Source: Metallyticus violacea (Eukaryota; Arthropoda; Insecta; Mantodea; Metallyticidae). Taken from it: a DNA stretch of 64,000 bases. Location of the stretch: NCBI GenBank assembly GCA_030762175.1, contig CM060833.1, positions 68,761,501 to 68,825,500 of the forward strand. The letters are read 5' to 3'. Every line of letters starts with the position of its first letter. The first letter of the stretch is position 1. This document shows, in pieces, positions 36,548-48,484 of the stretch. The notes under the pieces were generated by a model. The model made no database searches, was not told the origin of the DNA, and worked only from the letters and a program-made list of their open reading frames with translations. The position numbers and the translations under genes are program-made.

Positions 36548-38012
36548 GTAAGTATTGATTTTTAATTAAAAATATTGAGTTCGAATTATTTAAATAAAAA
36601 GTTTGGAAATGTTTGGGTCCCGCCCTTTCCAATTGTAGACCATTTTATTAATTGGGTGTCCCTCTGGTTAAGATTTCCTGAAAGTTTATCTAATCGTGCA
36701 AGAATATACAATACATGCATTGAAACTGTACACACTATAAAACAATTTCTGGCGAAAAACAAGGACTAATTAAAAAAAAAAGCTCATCAAAAGTTTTAAC
36801 TAGGATGCAAGAGACCTTTAAATACAGACTTATCTATTCTGTAAAATTTTAGAATTAGCAGATAGCAAACACGTGTTCTCAAACCAAAAACACTTTTATT
36901 GCAGAATATTATAAAGTGTTAATGTGCATACTATTCATCTTACTTGTTGAGCTCACAAATTTAGTTGTTTTGGTAAAATGTAGCTGTTCGCCAGTTTTGT
37001 TCAGAAAACTGAAGCATGTGTTCCGTTCATACTTTTACAACATTGTTTGAACTTTAGCTAATTAAGAAAGTATGTTCACTTTTTTCTGAAATGATGTAAA
37101 TATCTTTATTCCCAAAACATTATCGTCATCTCAATTATTGTACTTTTTCCGAGTGAAACCAAATTTTAAATGCCACTTCTGAAAAACACTTCTGTATTTG
37201 GATGCGATGAAAGTTCTTAGGGTCTAGAGGCTCTACAGGACGAAGAAAAACAAAAGGGAAGTAAAAAATGTAGTCCGTCTCTAAGATATGCCGTACCCTT
37301 TTGCTTCCGAAAGAGAAAGTAATCACTCATCACATCAGTTAGGTCTACCCCTCTTGCAGCCCAGGTTGTAACATAGTAACGATCCTCTTGAGTCTCGGCC
37401 AGTTTAAAATGTCTGCACGATGATACTGAAACATCAAAGTCAATGTCTAGATTCGAGCATTTTCTAGAAAATTGAAAAGTGCCTGTCAACATAATTAAGA
37501 TGTGAAACCAAAGATGGCGCAGCGACCTAAAAGTCAATACCTAGAACCGAGAGCGTTCTACGACTGACTTCAACGAAATATTCTAGAACTATCTGGTAGA
37601 TGAGCGGTTTCCAGCGAAATAGAAGCACATAATTGCAATATGGAGATATCGTTAAGTAATAGAAACCAAAGCCTACGGTTTATCAATGGTTTTAAGTTAC
37701 GCTTCCGTAAAATATTGGTAGTTGACATCCAATGATAAAACTTGGGGGAGGGGGAGGGGGGAGGGAGGCGAAGTGGGTGATAGCAGAAAATTAATACAGA
37801 TTTTTTTAGTATATCACAAGCATGAAAAATATACGCTGAATCACTAGATAGAGAAAAACTACATGAAAGCTGTTGAAATAATTACATGAAGGATCAAGTT
37901 AGTTAATTTACCGAGAAATTGCTTGGGGGAACATTGGTACCATCACATCAAAAGATATTCTAATTATTAAAAAGAAGATTCAATAACTAGGAACATGCAT
38001 TTGCAATAGACA
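36548..38012. other. Probable intron; G-run motif
   Basis: No exon recognised. A G-rich motif sits at 37744-37769. Confidence 0.35.
37744..37769 (+). other. G-quadruplex-type motif
   Basis: Four G runs of 5, 5, 6 and 3 bases separated by single A, which fits the standard G-quadruplex pattern, in otherwise AT-rich DNA. Confidence 0.75.
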
Positions 38013-38262
38013 AAGTCGTTCAGATACGGGCCTGTGAACCAGAGGTCTGAGGTTCGATTTCCACAAGGACCGACCTGTCAAACTGTTATTTTTCTTGTGC
38101 TCAACAATGGCAAACACCAGGAAGATACTCTAAAACTTAGGCCTGGAATGCTATTCTCCCTCTACCCTCCAAGTATATTTTCCCAATTTATCACTTCATG
38201 CCATGTGTCAGTACCCACGCATATGATGCCTCAGTAGTGAAAACAACATTAAAAAAATAAAA
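38013..38262 (+). repeat. SINE family A, diverged
   Basis: B box (ggttcgatttcc), body (aacttaggcctggaatgct) and tail (gatgcctcagtagtgaaaac) remain; the A box end is cut or eroded. Confidence 0.8.
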
Positions 38263-40250
38263 GTAGTGCATGCGGTTCTTGGCTCTACTGATGTAAACCA
38301 AATCGTAATGAGAAGTTTCTTACTATAAATAACGAAGATTATAACAGTAATATTTTTCACTCCTAAATATACGAACCATTTCCATTAGGCAAGTCGATGT
38401 CCCTATCACAGAGTGTGCGAGGGCAAACTTTTAAAATTGGGTATTTACGTTTACATTGAAAAATAAAATGATTCATCCTACCCTTTGTTTTGTTTTGTTG
38501 TTTCTATTCCCCAACAAACAAGAGCATACTTGCAGATTTGCATTTAACCAACTTATTTCAGAATTCAATGCCAGGTTTGAAAAAATTCTTCAAAAATGGT
38601 TATGATAGACTTCGAGAAAGCTATTTATTCACTTAAGCGACAGTATGGCCAAATATCCTATATCTGTCTTATTACTTGTCCAAAACAACAAGCTTATAGT
38701 TTCATTTTGTTTCAATGATTCATACCTTTTACTACCAATTTTCTATTATTCGGCACTACTTCCCAGTTTGAGTTATGCTCATTTTCCCATTCATGTATTC
38801 CATTTTTGAACTTTTCAAAAGCCGAGATTATTATTAGCAGTGTCTGTAGCCTCTAAATGCGTCTATATTGAAAGTTCCAGATTGTCAACAAAGCTCACAT
38901 CAGGACATTAGGTGACTTATTTGTGACATTTGCACATCAAAAGCGATGCCAAAAACCGAATATTGTTTCTTACATATCAGTTAAAATACAATTATTATTT
39001 AGAGTCGGCGTAAGTACTAACATACCAGCAACCGTCATTTGTCATAGTCACTAATCTGAAACATTTCCATTAGTTTCTCAATATACCTGTCTTGGAGGCT
39101 GGAGCATCATATCGTGTAAATTTTTCTAATGATTCTTTCTTATTTTTAAACCTCTTGAATCACCTTTACACACAGTGAATATTTGCCAAAAGCAAAACAT
39201 CTATAAAGTTGCTTCTGTCGCTTTATTCTTATAAAATAAACCAGGTCTTATTGTTCTCTTCTACAAGAGCTCCATCATTTTGTCGTTCACTAAATATGTA
39301 AAATAATTGCTCATCCATGTCGTTGGTTTAAATGCCTTTGCTGAATTATTGTAGGCATACTCTGCAAAAACGGTCACCTAATACATTAACAAATATTTAG
39401 ATATTCTTTAGAAGTAGTCCAGACAACTGTCATTCAGAACTGCTCTCCCAAAAAACACAAAATTTGAGACGGTTATTTCTGCGATCTAACTAGAGCAAAA
39501 GCAGTATTTAAGTATGCAAATTATAGTTTTGTGGTAGATTAATAGTCGATAAATTCTATAGTTATCAGTATAGAAAGTTTTTATAGTGCAATAGATTTTG
39601 ATTGAAAAAAAAAAGTTAAGAAAACCTTGTAACTTAAGTGAATTTTAATTAAGACGGATATTTGAGCTTTTATTGCATGCTATTTTACAGAACAGTAATT
39701 TTTAAAATTTGTATCACAATAAAAACATTTTTATGACATTTTTTTTTTAAATCGCTCCCAACTCTGCTAACATTAAAACTGTAAAATAACCGTGTTCATA
39801 TATTTCGCTCTTAGCTTTGAACGTAACTCGTACATGATTTGTGCAGTTTTGTTAAAATTCAGATGAAACTGAGGAATTGCACACAAACAATTTTCGCAAG
39901 GTTTGTAGGAATATTCAGTTCAGTGTCTTTAGTATAATGGACAAAAATAGTCCTAAAAATAATCCTCTTTATAAGCCTCTGATCATTGTCTTTTTATATT
40001 AATTAAATGAGTAATTAACTTCTCAGAAAACAAAAGACTAATATGTAAGCATATTATTTTCCAAATTCACTGAGGAGGGCGGTATTAGCATATCATATCA
40101 ACGGATATTGTTGTTCCAAGCTCTGTTTCAATATGAAATCCGTTCCAGAATGTTCTTCCAATGTTATTCTATAACGCAATGTTTGTTTTAAGCTACCACT
40201 GTCACCGAGGTCTAAAGTTCTTCATTCGAAAGTTCGCTAAAATAACCACT
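38263..40250. other. No gene recognised
   Basis: AT-rich, presumably intronic. No repeat shared with other parts of the window was noticed. Confidence 0.4.
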
Positions 40251-40348
40251 CAAGAGTTCGAGTCATGTTTGATCCGAGAAAGCGCGCGGGAGGAAGCCGA
40301 TAGAACGCTAAGTAAACAGCAGCATTCTAGATGCGTAATTTTCCTTCA
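40251..40348 (+). repeat. Left terminal inverted repeat of the mariner
   Basis: Pairs with 41628-41725 with scattered mismatches and two or three indels. It is GC-richer than its surroundings. Confidence 0.85.
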
Positions 40349-40535
40349 GTGCTGCACGAGCCCATACGTTTCCGGTCAATGCAATGGTTGGCGATAGAAC
40401 ACGTGTTTGCGCTATGTTATCGGTCGTTACTTTGTACTAAGTGTTAGAAGATGCGTTTGCTTGTGTACTTCTTTCGAGTTACCTTTAAAGTGCGTGTGCT
40501 ATGTGTGTATTAAATTAGTTATCTAGATAATTGAA

Positions 40536-41581
40536 ATGCCGGCTAAAATATTTACTCTACAACAACTAATATTTATGTACGATACTTACACCAAAACAGA
40601 TTTGTACCGACAAGTGTGTAGGCAATTTGTGGACAGATTTCTTTGCATTCGACCTTCAAATAGAGGTACAGTTAGAAACCTTGTCAATACATTTTAAGAA
40701 ATGGGATTGCTGAACTCTAAACTTGGTAGGCCTATATATAGGGTTCTAACAGAAGAAAAGCTGGACGATATTGGGGCATCATTTGAACACTCTCCTATAA
40801 ATATCTAAGTCGTGTAGCACAAGAAGTAGGCGTTTCAAAAATTTAAGTCCATACGGCTACTAAACTTTTAAAATTGAAAACTTACAGAGTCCAAAAATTA
40901 CGGACGAAAAAAAAATTACGAAAGTCGAATGAAGTTCTGTAATTGGGTTTTGCAGAACATTCATGACGGTATTGTTGATTCACATTTAATCATTTGTTCT
41001 GATGAGGCATGGTTTCATTTACGTGGTTACGTATATTCACAGAACAATAAAATTCTGGAGCACAAAAAATCCATGAATAATTCACGAAATTTCTATACCT
41101 GATGAAAAGATTGGCGTGTGAGGTGCCGTAACAGCTATTCGAATAATAGGACCTATATTTTTTTTAAAACATCATAAATTCGGAGAGGTATCAAACACTG
41201 GCATTTTTTTAACAATTAACTTCGGAGACAATATGCATATTTTCAACAAGATTATGCCACAGTCGATACTGCCAATGATTCTTTGGAGGCTATAAGGGAG
41301 GTTTTTGAACACAATTATTTCTAAAGGGTTTTGGCCCTAGCGTTCCCCAGATCTTATCACGCGTGATTATTATTTGTAGAGAATCCTAAAAAAAAATAGG
41401 GTATACAGAAATAACCCACTCACTGTAGATGAACTGAAAGACAACGTAAGAGCAGAAACGAGAAGGATTACAAAAAAAAGAACTTTTGCATGTAAATGCA
41501 AATTTCATTAAAAGAAGTCGGGAATATGTGAATGCCAAAGCAGACCACTTGAGCAACTACTGTAACAGATTAGCGAAATAA
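40536..41581 (+). pseudogene. Dead mariner transposase (DUF4817-type)
   Basis: A DDE transposase of about 350 codons broken by stops and frameshifts. It starts MPAKIFTLQQL and has the N-terminal region (YRQVCRQFVDRF), a GRP.YRVLTEEKLDDIGA linker and the second helix-turn-helix (VAQEVGVSK...TKLLKLK). The first catalytic Asp is in ICSDEAWFHL (near 40995), the second in FQQDYAT (near 41250), and the third motif is RSPDLITRDYYL (near 41340). The C-terminal helix region ends near 41581. The ATG is chosen because it begins the recognisable N-terminal similarity. Stops near 40696 and 41101 prevent expression. Confidence 0.85.
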
Positions 41582-41627
41582 AATAATGATTGTGTGCATG
41601 CTATAGATTAATGAAAATTTTAGTAGA

Positions 41628-41725
41628 ATACTGGGGAAATTACGGATCTAGAATGCTGCTGTTTACTTCGCGCTCTACCGGCTTCCTCTCGCCCGCTTTC
41701 TCGGATCCAGGGTGACGGAACTCTG
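41628..41725 (-). repeat. Right terminal inverted repeat of the mariner
   Basis: Reverse complement of 40251-40348; ends in gaactctg followed by TA. Confidence 0.85.
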
Positions 41726-43470
41726 TATTTTGTCTACGGGGATGCAGAAATTGCAGCGATTTATGGAAATAAGCAATCCTCATATGTAAATAATCTGACT
41801 TCTACTCATTCAGGCATGGTCTTCTTAAAATTATCACATTGTGGTGTAAAGTGTTCGTAATTTAAATTGTTATCATATTTTCAACGCATAATTGCAACGG
41901 ATTTGTTGCACAATTACTGAAATCTGTTTTCGTAGCTTCATACACAAATTCAATGCACTGATAAAATTTTGCAAAACTGGGGTGTTTTCCAAAGAAACAC
42001 AAACTTAGGCATTGGGCACTGGTAATTTGAAGATATTGTGTCCTGGTTTTAAATTCTTATTATTTTACTTGCTTGTTCTCTATTTGCAGTACTATACCAT
42101 CGTTCGCACTGTTGGAAACTTTCTGAGTTAATGTTAATATTTTTTTCTTCACATCTTTGCTTGTTAGAAGCTTTATTGAAACACCTATCAACAAATGCTG
42201 CGCCAGTAGTTTCTTCCTTAAAATACTTTTACATGGCAATTGCAATTCATACATTGAATCAAGTTTTCTTAAAATCATTTAAACCCTTTGTCGTTTACTA
42301 CAGCAAAAGATTGCAGATTTTGGGCTATTCTTATACATCGCTACAGATTCGTCTAGATCTAATTTTCTTTGATAGTACTGTTCACAACATGTAGTGCTAA
42401 GTTTGGAATCCTGGTGAGCACTCTGTTGTCAGCAAGAATGCTGGATGAGTTTTGATGTGTGATGTAAGTTCCTTCTCTTGTCAATAGCTTTGTACTCCTT
42501 CCCAATTGTTTTCCTCTTAATTTAGCGAAGAAAAAAAGTATAGTTCCTCCCATTGCGAGAATAGTCCTGTGGGGTGAATGGGGGAACAAATAACTCGCTT
42601 GGGACAGTGTGCTTCCTATTGGTTGTGATATAATGAATGCATCTACTAGGTATGCTAATAATATATGTGAAGACAGTATTAAAGTGGCTTTAGTTTGTTA
42701 GCAATGTCTAGCAGCATGAAAGGAAGAATTGTTCATAGTGAAGCCCGGACTGTAACAGCGAATAACACGAAGATGTGTGATAACTGATGAGGAATCTAGA
42801 CAGAAACAAATGAACGCTTCTTTCACCCATGCAAAAATCTTTTTCTGCACGGTTTACAGGTAATGCCAGAGTTGCTTAAGCGCATTCCTCTCATGGGTGT
42901 TCTCGTGCTTGGAACACAGAAAAAAAAAGAAGCTTATTTTGCATGGACATTTTAATAGTGGTGTTAAATATGGCCAAATGCAACTTCGAGTTCACAATTA
43001 ATGCTAAACAGAAATCAATTATGAAGTAATGCCGGACATCCATTTCCTGGAAGAGATTATTTTCTGTACGTAAGCCGAATCGCTTCCAAACCAAGCATAT
43101 TGGAGTTTAAAACAATATACATAAAGCGACAGAAAGCAAAGTTGCCGTAGTTAATAGTATGATTCATCGCATGCTTTTTAAAAGATTGGTAATTATTAAA
43201 GTACGTTAAAAGTTAGATAAACATTGAGGATCTGTTAACACTGCCAATGGTTATATACTACTATTAGATAGTAAACACTTCGAAATAAATCATTAAAACT
43301 TTCGGATAAGCAGGCAGAAATATGCTAATATATGGAATTATATGCAGTAAAAAAGAAAGAAAGAATAGTTTGTAAAATTGTCTCAGATTTATAAGTATGG
43401 AGAAGACATGAAAAAAAAAGGCACACAGAAGGGGATGGGATCACCAAAGTTATTATTTCACCATTCGAAT
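41726..43470. other. No gene recognised
   Basis: Open frames on both strands at 42060-42590 overlap each other and match nothing I know. Confidence 0.4.
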
Positions 43471-43749
43471 TACCGCCACGGGGACCGAGGTTGTTAAGGC
43501 GCGGATTCAGCGGGACGTCTGGGATTCCATTCCCATCAGGACCGTCCTCCCTGACTGAGGTTTTTTCCAGGTTTTCCTCAGTCCTCATAAATGGCACATG
43601 ATCAAGGTGGTGTCCTAAACTTAGGCCTGGAACGCTTCCTTCCTTTAAAAAAAGCCTTTCCCGTTTTATCATTTCATTTCACGTTATCATCAGTGTTCAC
43701 CGCCTGTGATGCCTTAGTAGATAAAATGGGCGTTAAAAACTATTAAAAA
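43471..43749 (+). repeat. SINE family A, full length
   Basis: A box (ggggaccgaggttgttaagg), an eroded B box (gggattccattccc), the body (tttttccaggttttcctcag, ggcctggaacgcttccttcc) and the tail (cctgtgatgccttagtagat). Confidence 0.86.
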
Positions 43750-45412
43750 ATCGAAATGGAATGGATATGCAAGGAAGGTAGTTCATGAGAATAAAAATTA
43801 CGATGACGAGAAAAATGATAATTTTAAAGTTTAAAAAGTAAACAGGAGTATGTCACGATAAACACAGATAGGAAATATTAGCCAGTAAAAGAAAAGAAGA
43901 AAAAATAAATAATTCAAATTCAATAATTCATATTTTGAGAGAGCATGCAGTAATATTCTAAGGTACATAGAGAAAGTCAGTGGTTGACAGTAAAACATGT
44001 AAACTTCTGGCGTTAAATAGTTTACCAATCCGAAAAAAATTAAAATACTAAGATACACATAATGGACAGTGGTAACATGATAATTGGAGTTAAAGCTTTA
44101 TATTTACGAAGAACAGACAGCAAAATGCTAACAAAAATTAGTGTTTGAAAGAAAATAATTGCAACCATAGAAATTAAAGTTTTGTTTCGAAAGAATATGC
44201 TAATATCAGTACAGATGTGATAGATGACTGCGGTTGTGAACTTGTGATTGATATTTCCAAAATTGATAGAATAAGCAGAAATGGGTAATGCCTAGTTAGT
44301 TCAAAGAAATCTGTTGTTTATTAATCTTTTTGAAAATAAGCAAAATTGAGGCTATTTCTTATTTTGAAAGACTACACAAAAATATATTAACTTAGACAAG
44401 AATATACTAGACTGCATATATGATTTTGCAACCAAGAGACAAAAAATAGTCATGTTCTCACGTTCTTATATCCAAATGGAAGGTATGATGTCAAGGATAA
44501 ATATGGCTTCTGGTTACGTTGGAGCATTAACAAGATAATAAAGGAATAAAGCGAATTGACGCATGCTTTGTATTTGCTAAGTATTTAATCAGCCATTTAA
44601 TCCACCAAGTGTATTCCAATGTAATCCTGAAATATTTTTGCTAGCTAATTTAATAATCTGTCGCAGAGGCAGGCCAAGGCTCACCCCGAGTTGTATAGCG
44701 CTATTTGTTCCTAAGAAGGTCATTGTTTTATTTTGCATTATCTTGCAACGTAGGGATTCAACTATTTTTTATACAATTAGTTTCTGCAGCTGCCAGAAAG
44801 AGCTTATATCGTCAACAGTCTCTCCCGAAACACGATAAACATTGAGTATTCTGACATAGGTAATGTAATATAACATAACACAAGAGCTGAAGACCAGATG
44901 ATTGGTTGAAATTATTCATAATAACTTAAGTAGGCATGAATATTGACATACTTCTTTGATGTATCTTGGCCAACTTCTTCTAAACGCAGTGTTACGCTCC
45001 TTATATGAGGAACCCGCTAACAAAGGTCAATATGTGAGCAATCTAGGATACAGCGTTCTTCCGTTTTTGAACCTTTCTCGATCATTACACACCATTGCGA
45101 TGCGCTTCCACCACAAATTATTACATTTCAAGTTACTCTGCGTTACTAACCTGCGCAATGTTACAAACTGCCGTTGTTTATTTCGTATTCAAGATGAACA
45201 AACAGTTGAAACTAGCTATTAAATAGTGTACGTTTGCTATTTTTGGATTTTAGTTTATCCTTCTGCTAGTCTCCATAAATGTGTTCCTGATTATAATGGG
45301 TCAGTTAATATTTAAGATATTCATCCATTTAGGAAAGTTTACAATGTTTATTTAATTATGTTATTCTTTAACCAACTATAGGAATACAGATTAACATTAC
45401 ATCTAAATCTTA
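43750..45412. other. No gene recognised
   Basis: A-rich on the + strand. The frame at 44956-45222 contains splice-like words but has no known domain. Confidence 0.4.
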
Positions 45413-45480
45413 AACTTAGGCCTGGAACATCCTTTCCCAATTTATCATTTCATCTCACCAGTGTAATTATGCTTCTCAAT
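45413..45480 (+). repeat. SINE family A, internal fragment
   Basis: aacttaggcctggaac joined to atcctttcccaatttatcat; the usual spacer between them is deleted and both ends are missing. Confidence 0.65.
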
Positions 45481-45849
45481 AATTAAATGAATCCAGGTTC
45501 TATTTTTTTGGTTTCCATTCATTACATAGCTCTTATTTGTAGCTTTAAAGCAGAGTTCTTTTGCCTTTCATAATCCAGACTTTGCACACAAAACATGTAC
45601 ATTTTTTTTATCAGAAAAATATTGTACAAGGTGGCAAATCATTTGCAGGACCGTAATATTTTCTCTCTCCTATCACTTTCTTTAATTTGTGATGCCTTAA
45701 GACTGTAGGTTATTGGCCCATAGGCTCCAAATACCCTGGCTTGCCTGCCTGTTTGCAAGATCTTCTATAGGTGTTATTGTTACACTGCCACTACTTAGTA
45801 AGCTAATTCAAGATACCTACACCTACACCTACACCAACACACTGGAGAA

Positions 45850-46090
45850 GTGATCACCTGAACTTTGGTGTACAGTACTTCCTCACCCACTCTACAGACC
45901 AGATCTTATACCACAATTTCTATCCCTTCAGTCCTCTAAAAGACGCAACCTGCAGATTTGACAATGAGAGGAAGCCATAGCCACAGCATGATGGTGGCTG
46001 CAAAGAGACCTGCAGGATGTTATCATCACATACAGGCTCTTAGATCTAGGTGGCACAAGGCCAGAAGTTTCCAAGATTACATTGATAGCA
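45850..46090 (+). pseudogene. Possible mariner (SETMAR-like) transposase C-terminal fragment
   Basis: Reading across frameshifts gives a VLPHPLYRPDLIPQF-type stretch, which resembles the third catalytic motif of SETMAR-type mariners (HPPYSPDLAP.DFHLF..LK). A divergent C-terminal tail follows. There are only about 75 codons and no terminal repeats were seen. Confidence 0.4.
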
Positions 46091-47035
46091 CTGCACATAG
46101 CCAAAGAATTTAAATACAGTCCATTGTATTTAAAATGAAAATAAAACAACCTGAAAAAGAAAAACATGTGCCGCATTACTTCTTGAACACCTTCTGTACT
46201 TCTCCAAAATCATTTTTGCTTTTAGAGTACAAGTTCATTTTAAGTGATAGCAAAGCGTCCAAATTGCTCTTAAAGAATAGCTGTATAGGGCCTATTATTA
46301 TATTAATGTTATTCAATGTTTTTATGTATAAGTACTGGCATGATCTGACTGTTAGTGTATTAATTACATGAATTATGTTTTCCTATAATATAAATCCCTA
46401 AACTTGACAACTTCAATTTCTGAGAGCCCAAAGACATTTGTACCAGGTTATGGAATTCTAATAAATGAAAGGTAACCTTCTTTATTTCCTAATTGTGGAG
46501 AAATCCTAGTGTTGTAAAATAGCTCATATCTCTTAATATCCATGAAGTGATGTTGCAAACATAACTTGCAGAGAACAAATTATGCTGATGATAAGGAAAA
46601 TGATACGATTTAACCATGCAAAAACAACTAAATAGCACTAATTCATCTAAGAAACAAACCTGCCACTCAGTATTTGCACTAATCAACTGTTCTAAAAATG
46701 CAGAATACCTATACTTTACATAAAAACATTTCCTTATGATTAAACGTATAAAATAACTGTTTCTAAATAATAGGAACTTGTTTCTTCTAGGTAGATTTAA
46801 GCTAAACTGCTGAACATTTTATGAAAGAAATATAGCTTGTAAAGTAATGTAGAAGATATTTAAACACTGCAAAACCAATACATATTATTTATTTACCTTT
46901 TACAAAGATTAGAAATAAATATCTTTCTTAAATTTTGTATTAAAAATCTATATCTATTTAACAACTTGTCACTAGTTGTCAATTGTATCTTGTACCTTGA
47001 TTTATGTTAACATTTGTTTTACCCAACATTTTCAG
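46091..47035. other. Probable last intron of the + strand gene
   Basis: AT-rich, ending in the acceptor tgttttacccaacattttcag used by the terminal exon. No other exon is clear. Confidence 0.35.
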
Positions 47036-47213
47036 TAACATTCTACACTGGTGTCTGGATATCAGGGCACAGAAGATGATGAAGCAGCAGATAAAACTGG
47101 CAAAAGCAGCAACTAAGATTGACTTCATAGGACCAGAACCTTCTGCAACATTTGCAAGAAAATTGCCTTCTAGTCAAGAACTGGATAAAATTCATATTAA
47201 AACACCTGGCTAA
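47036..47213 (+). CDS. Candidate terminal coding exon, + strand gene
   Basis: After a good acceptor (acccaacattttcag to 47035) a frame of 58 codons runs to TAA at 47211-47213. It reads NILHWCLDIRAQKMMKQ..., a Lys- and Ala-rich helix, and ends ...DKIHIKTPG. Base composition and amino acid mix are much more protein-like than the surroundings. Entry is phase 2. Joined to exons at 21546, 31412 and 32270 the reading frame is continuous, 396 bases or 131 residues. I do not recognise the protein. It starts with a short hydrophobic piece but has no clear membrane span. Confidence 0.6.
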
Positions 47214-47590
47214 GGACCTACTGAGTAGGAATAGAAAGCAAACCAGGAAATTTGTTGGAATGACTATCAGACATTCACCATTTTGGAAACACTACATGTT
47301 ATGGGACTAAACTATGGAAATTCCACATGCCGTTTATGTGAACACTGTAAAATACATCTTGCTAAAGAATGAAACTCTGAAAAAACAAAGAACATCTATA
47401 TTAGGATACAATCCTTTAGGAGATGTAATCCCTAAGCTTGTATTAAAACTTCTAGAGCTTACTAACGCTGTACATTTAAAATTACAAAGTTAGGACTAAA
47501 GGACTGCATGAAAGGCTTTTGTTGGTTAAGTGCCAAGCTGCATTATTACAAATTCAATAAATCAATAAATAAATAAATGAAAACTCTCTA
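47214..47590 (+). other. Probable 3' UTR with polyadenylation signals
   Basis: Follows the terminal exon and contains overlapping AATAAA hexamers in caataaatcaataaataaat near 47557-47576. No downstream element was assigned. Confidence 0.4.
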
Positions 47591-47860
47591 CAGTATATAA
47601 TGGAAAGGTGCCACAGAAGAAATAATTAAAAAAAGATCTGCTATTCTTGGCACGTCAATTTCTTCAAGTTATACTGAGAAATGGGGGTGGCTAAGAAACT
47701 GATGATCTCTGCATAGCTTTCTTCCACCATCTTTTTCAGAATGCTTGATACTGTTTACAACAGTAGTGCAGGGGATAATGAAAAAAGAAAATAATTAAAA
47801 TGCATTAAATTTAAAATTAATTTCATGTTGGAACTAATATAATGAAGCAACTAATATATT

Positions 47861-47927
47861 CTTAATTAGCTAGTGTGCCGATTTAATACTCTTATGCTCC
47901 ATTAAATTGATTCACTAGCTAATTAAG
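47861..47927. repeat. Inverted repeat, 15-bp perfect arms
   Basis: cttaattagctagtg (47861-47875) and its reverse complement (47913-47927). The same word with similar right flank (tactctt) recurs at 52201-52232, so it belongs to a dispersed repeat, perhaps linked to the Penelope-like sequences nearby. Confidence 0.65.
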
Positions 47928-48315
47928 TATAAATTAAAATGCAATTGAATGTTGAATGCACAATGTACAAAAATATGCTCATTTGTTTAATAACATTTAT
48001 TGGAATCTTTTACAATCGCTCAAATTACATTGCACTTAATCTTGCCCCCTCCAAAAAAAAAATATATATATGCATATAGTGCGACCAGTTTTACCCCAGG
48101 ATGTTTTGCCTTTGGGCAAGTATGGCAGCTGTCATGAGGGGAAAGCACCACTAATTGCACTGTATGTATATGTACATAAGAGCTGAAAACACTACAATGC
48201 ATATCAAGTATGTTTCCATATTTCATTTTAAGGTAAAAGCCATATATTTATCTATGTACTGCAGCTACAAATGACTAGAAACTGCCAACACAGAATATTG
48301 ATCTGACTGAAATAG

Positions 48316-48484
48316 TTTGTTTACACATTTTTCCTTCTTGTTTTCTTTATTTATACAATGAACAATTATTATTATATTTTCAATTACTTTAGATATTTTA
48401 TTTGTTTACACATTTTTCCTCCCTATTTTCTTTATCTAAACATTGAACAACTATTAATCTACCTACAACATGTTTAGATATTTA
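48316..48484 (+). repeat. Tandem duplication, 85-bp unit
   Basis: tttgtttacacatttttcct is followed by a shared ttttctttat and gaacaa in two successive units at 48316-48400 and 48401-48484, with a handful of substitutions. Confidence 0.75.

Larger units (their letters stand above)
40251..41725 (+). mobile_element. Tc1/mariner-like transposon with about 100-bp terminal inverted repeats
   Basis: The left end (40251 to about 40348) and right end (about 41628-41725) are reverse complements of each other. Shared words, read inward, are gatccgagaaagcg, aggaagccg, aagtaaacagcagcattcta and cgtaattt. The outermost word is cagagttc (caagagttc at the left). The right end is followed by TA, the usual mariner target; the left flank is not a clean TA. 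The transposase remnant sits between the ends. About 1475 bp in all, inactive. Confidence 0.85.

Noticed and set aside
40161..40397. 78-codon frame upstream of the mariner transposase
   Set aside because: It mostly covers the left terminal inverted repeat and has no protein similarity I can recognise.
42060..42394. Overlapping frames on both strands after an acceptor-like site (ctatttgcag)
   Set aside because: Both strands stay open over the same bases, neither matches a family, and no donor supports an exon.
44956..45222. 88-codon frame with acceptor- and donor-like words
   Set aside because: Phases do not fit the neighbouring exons and the peptide has no recognisable character.
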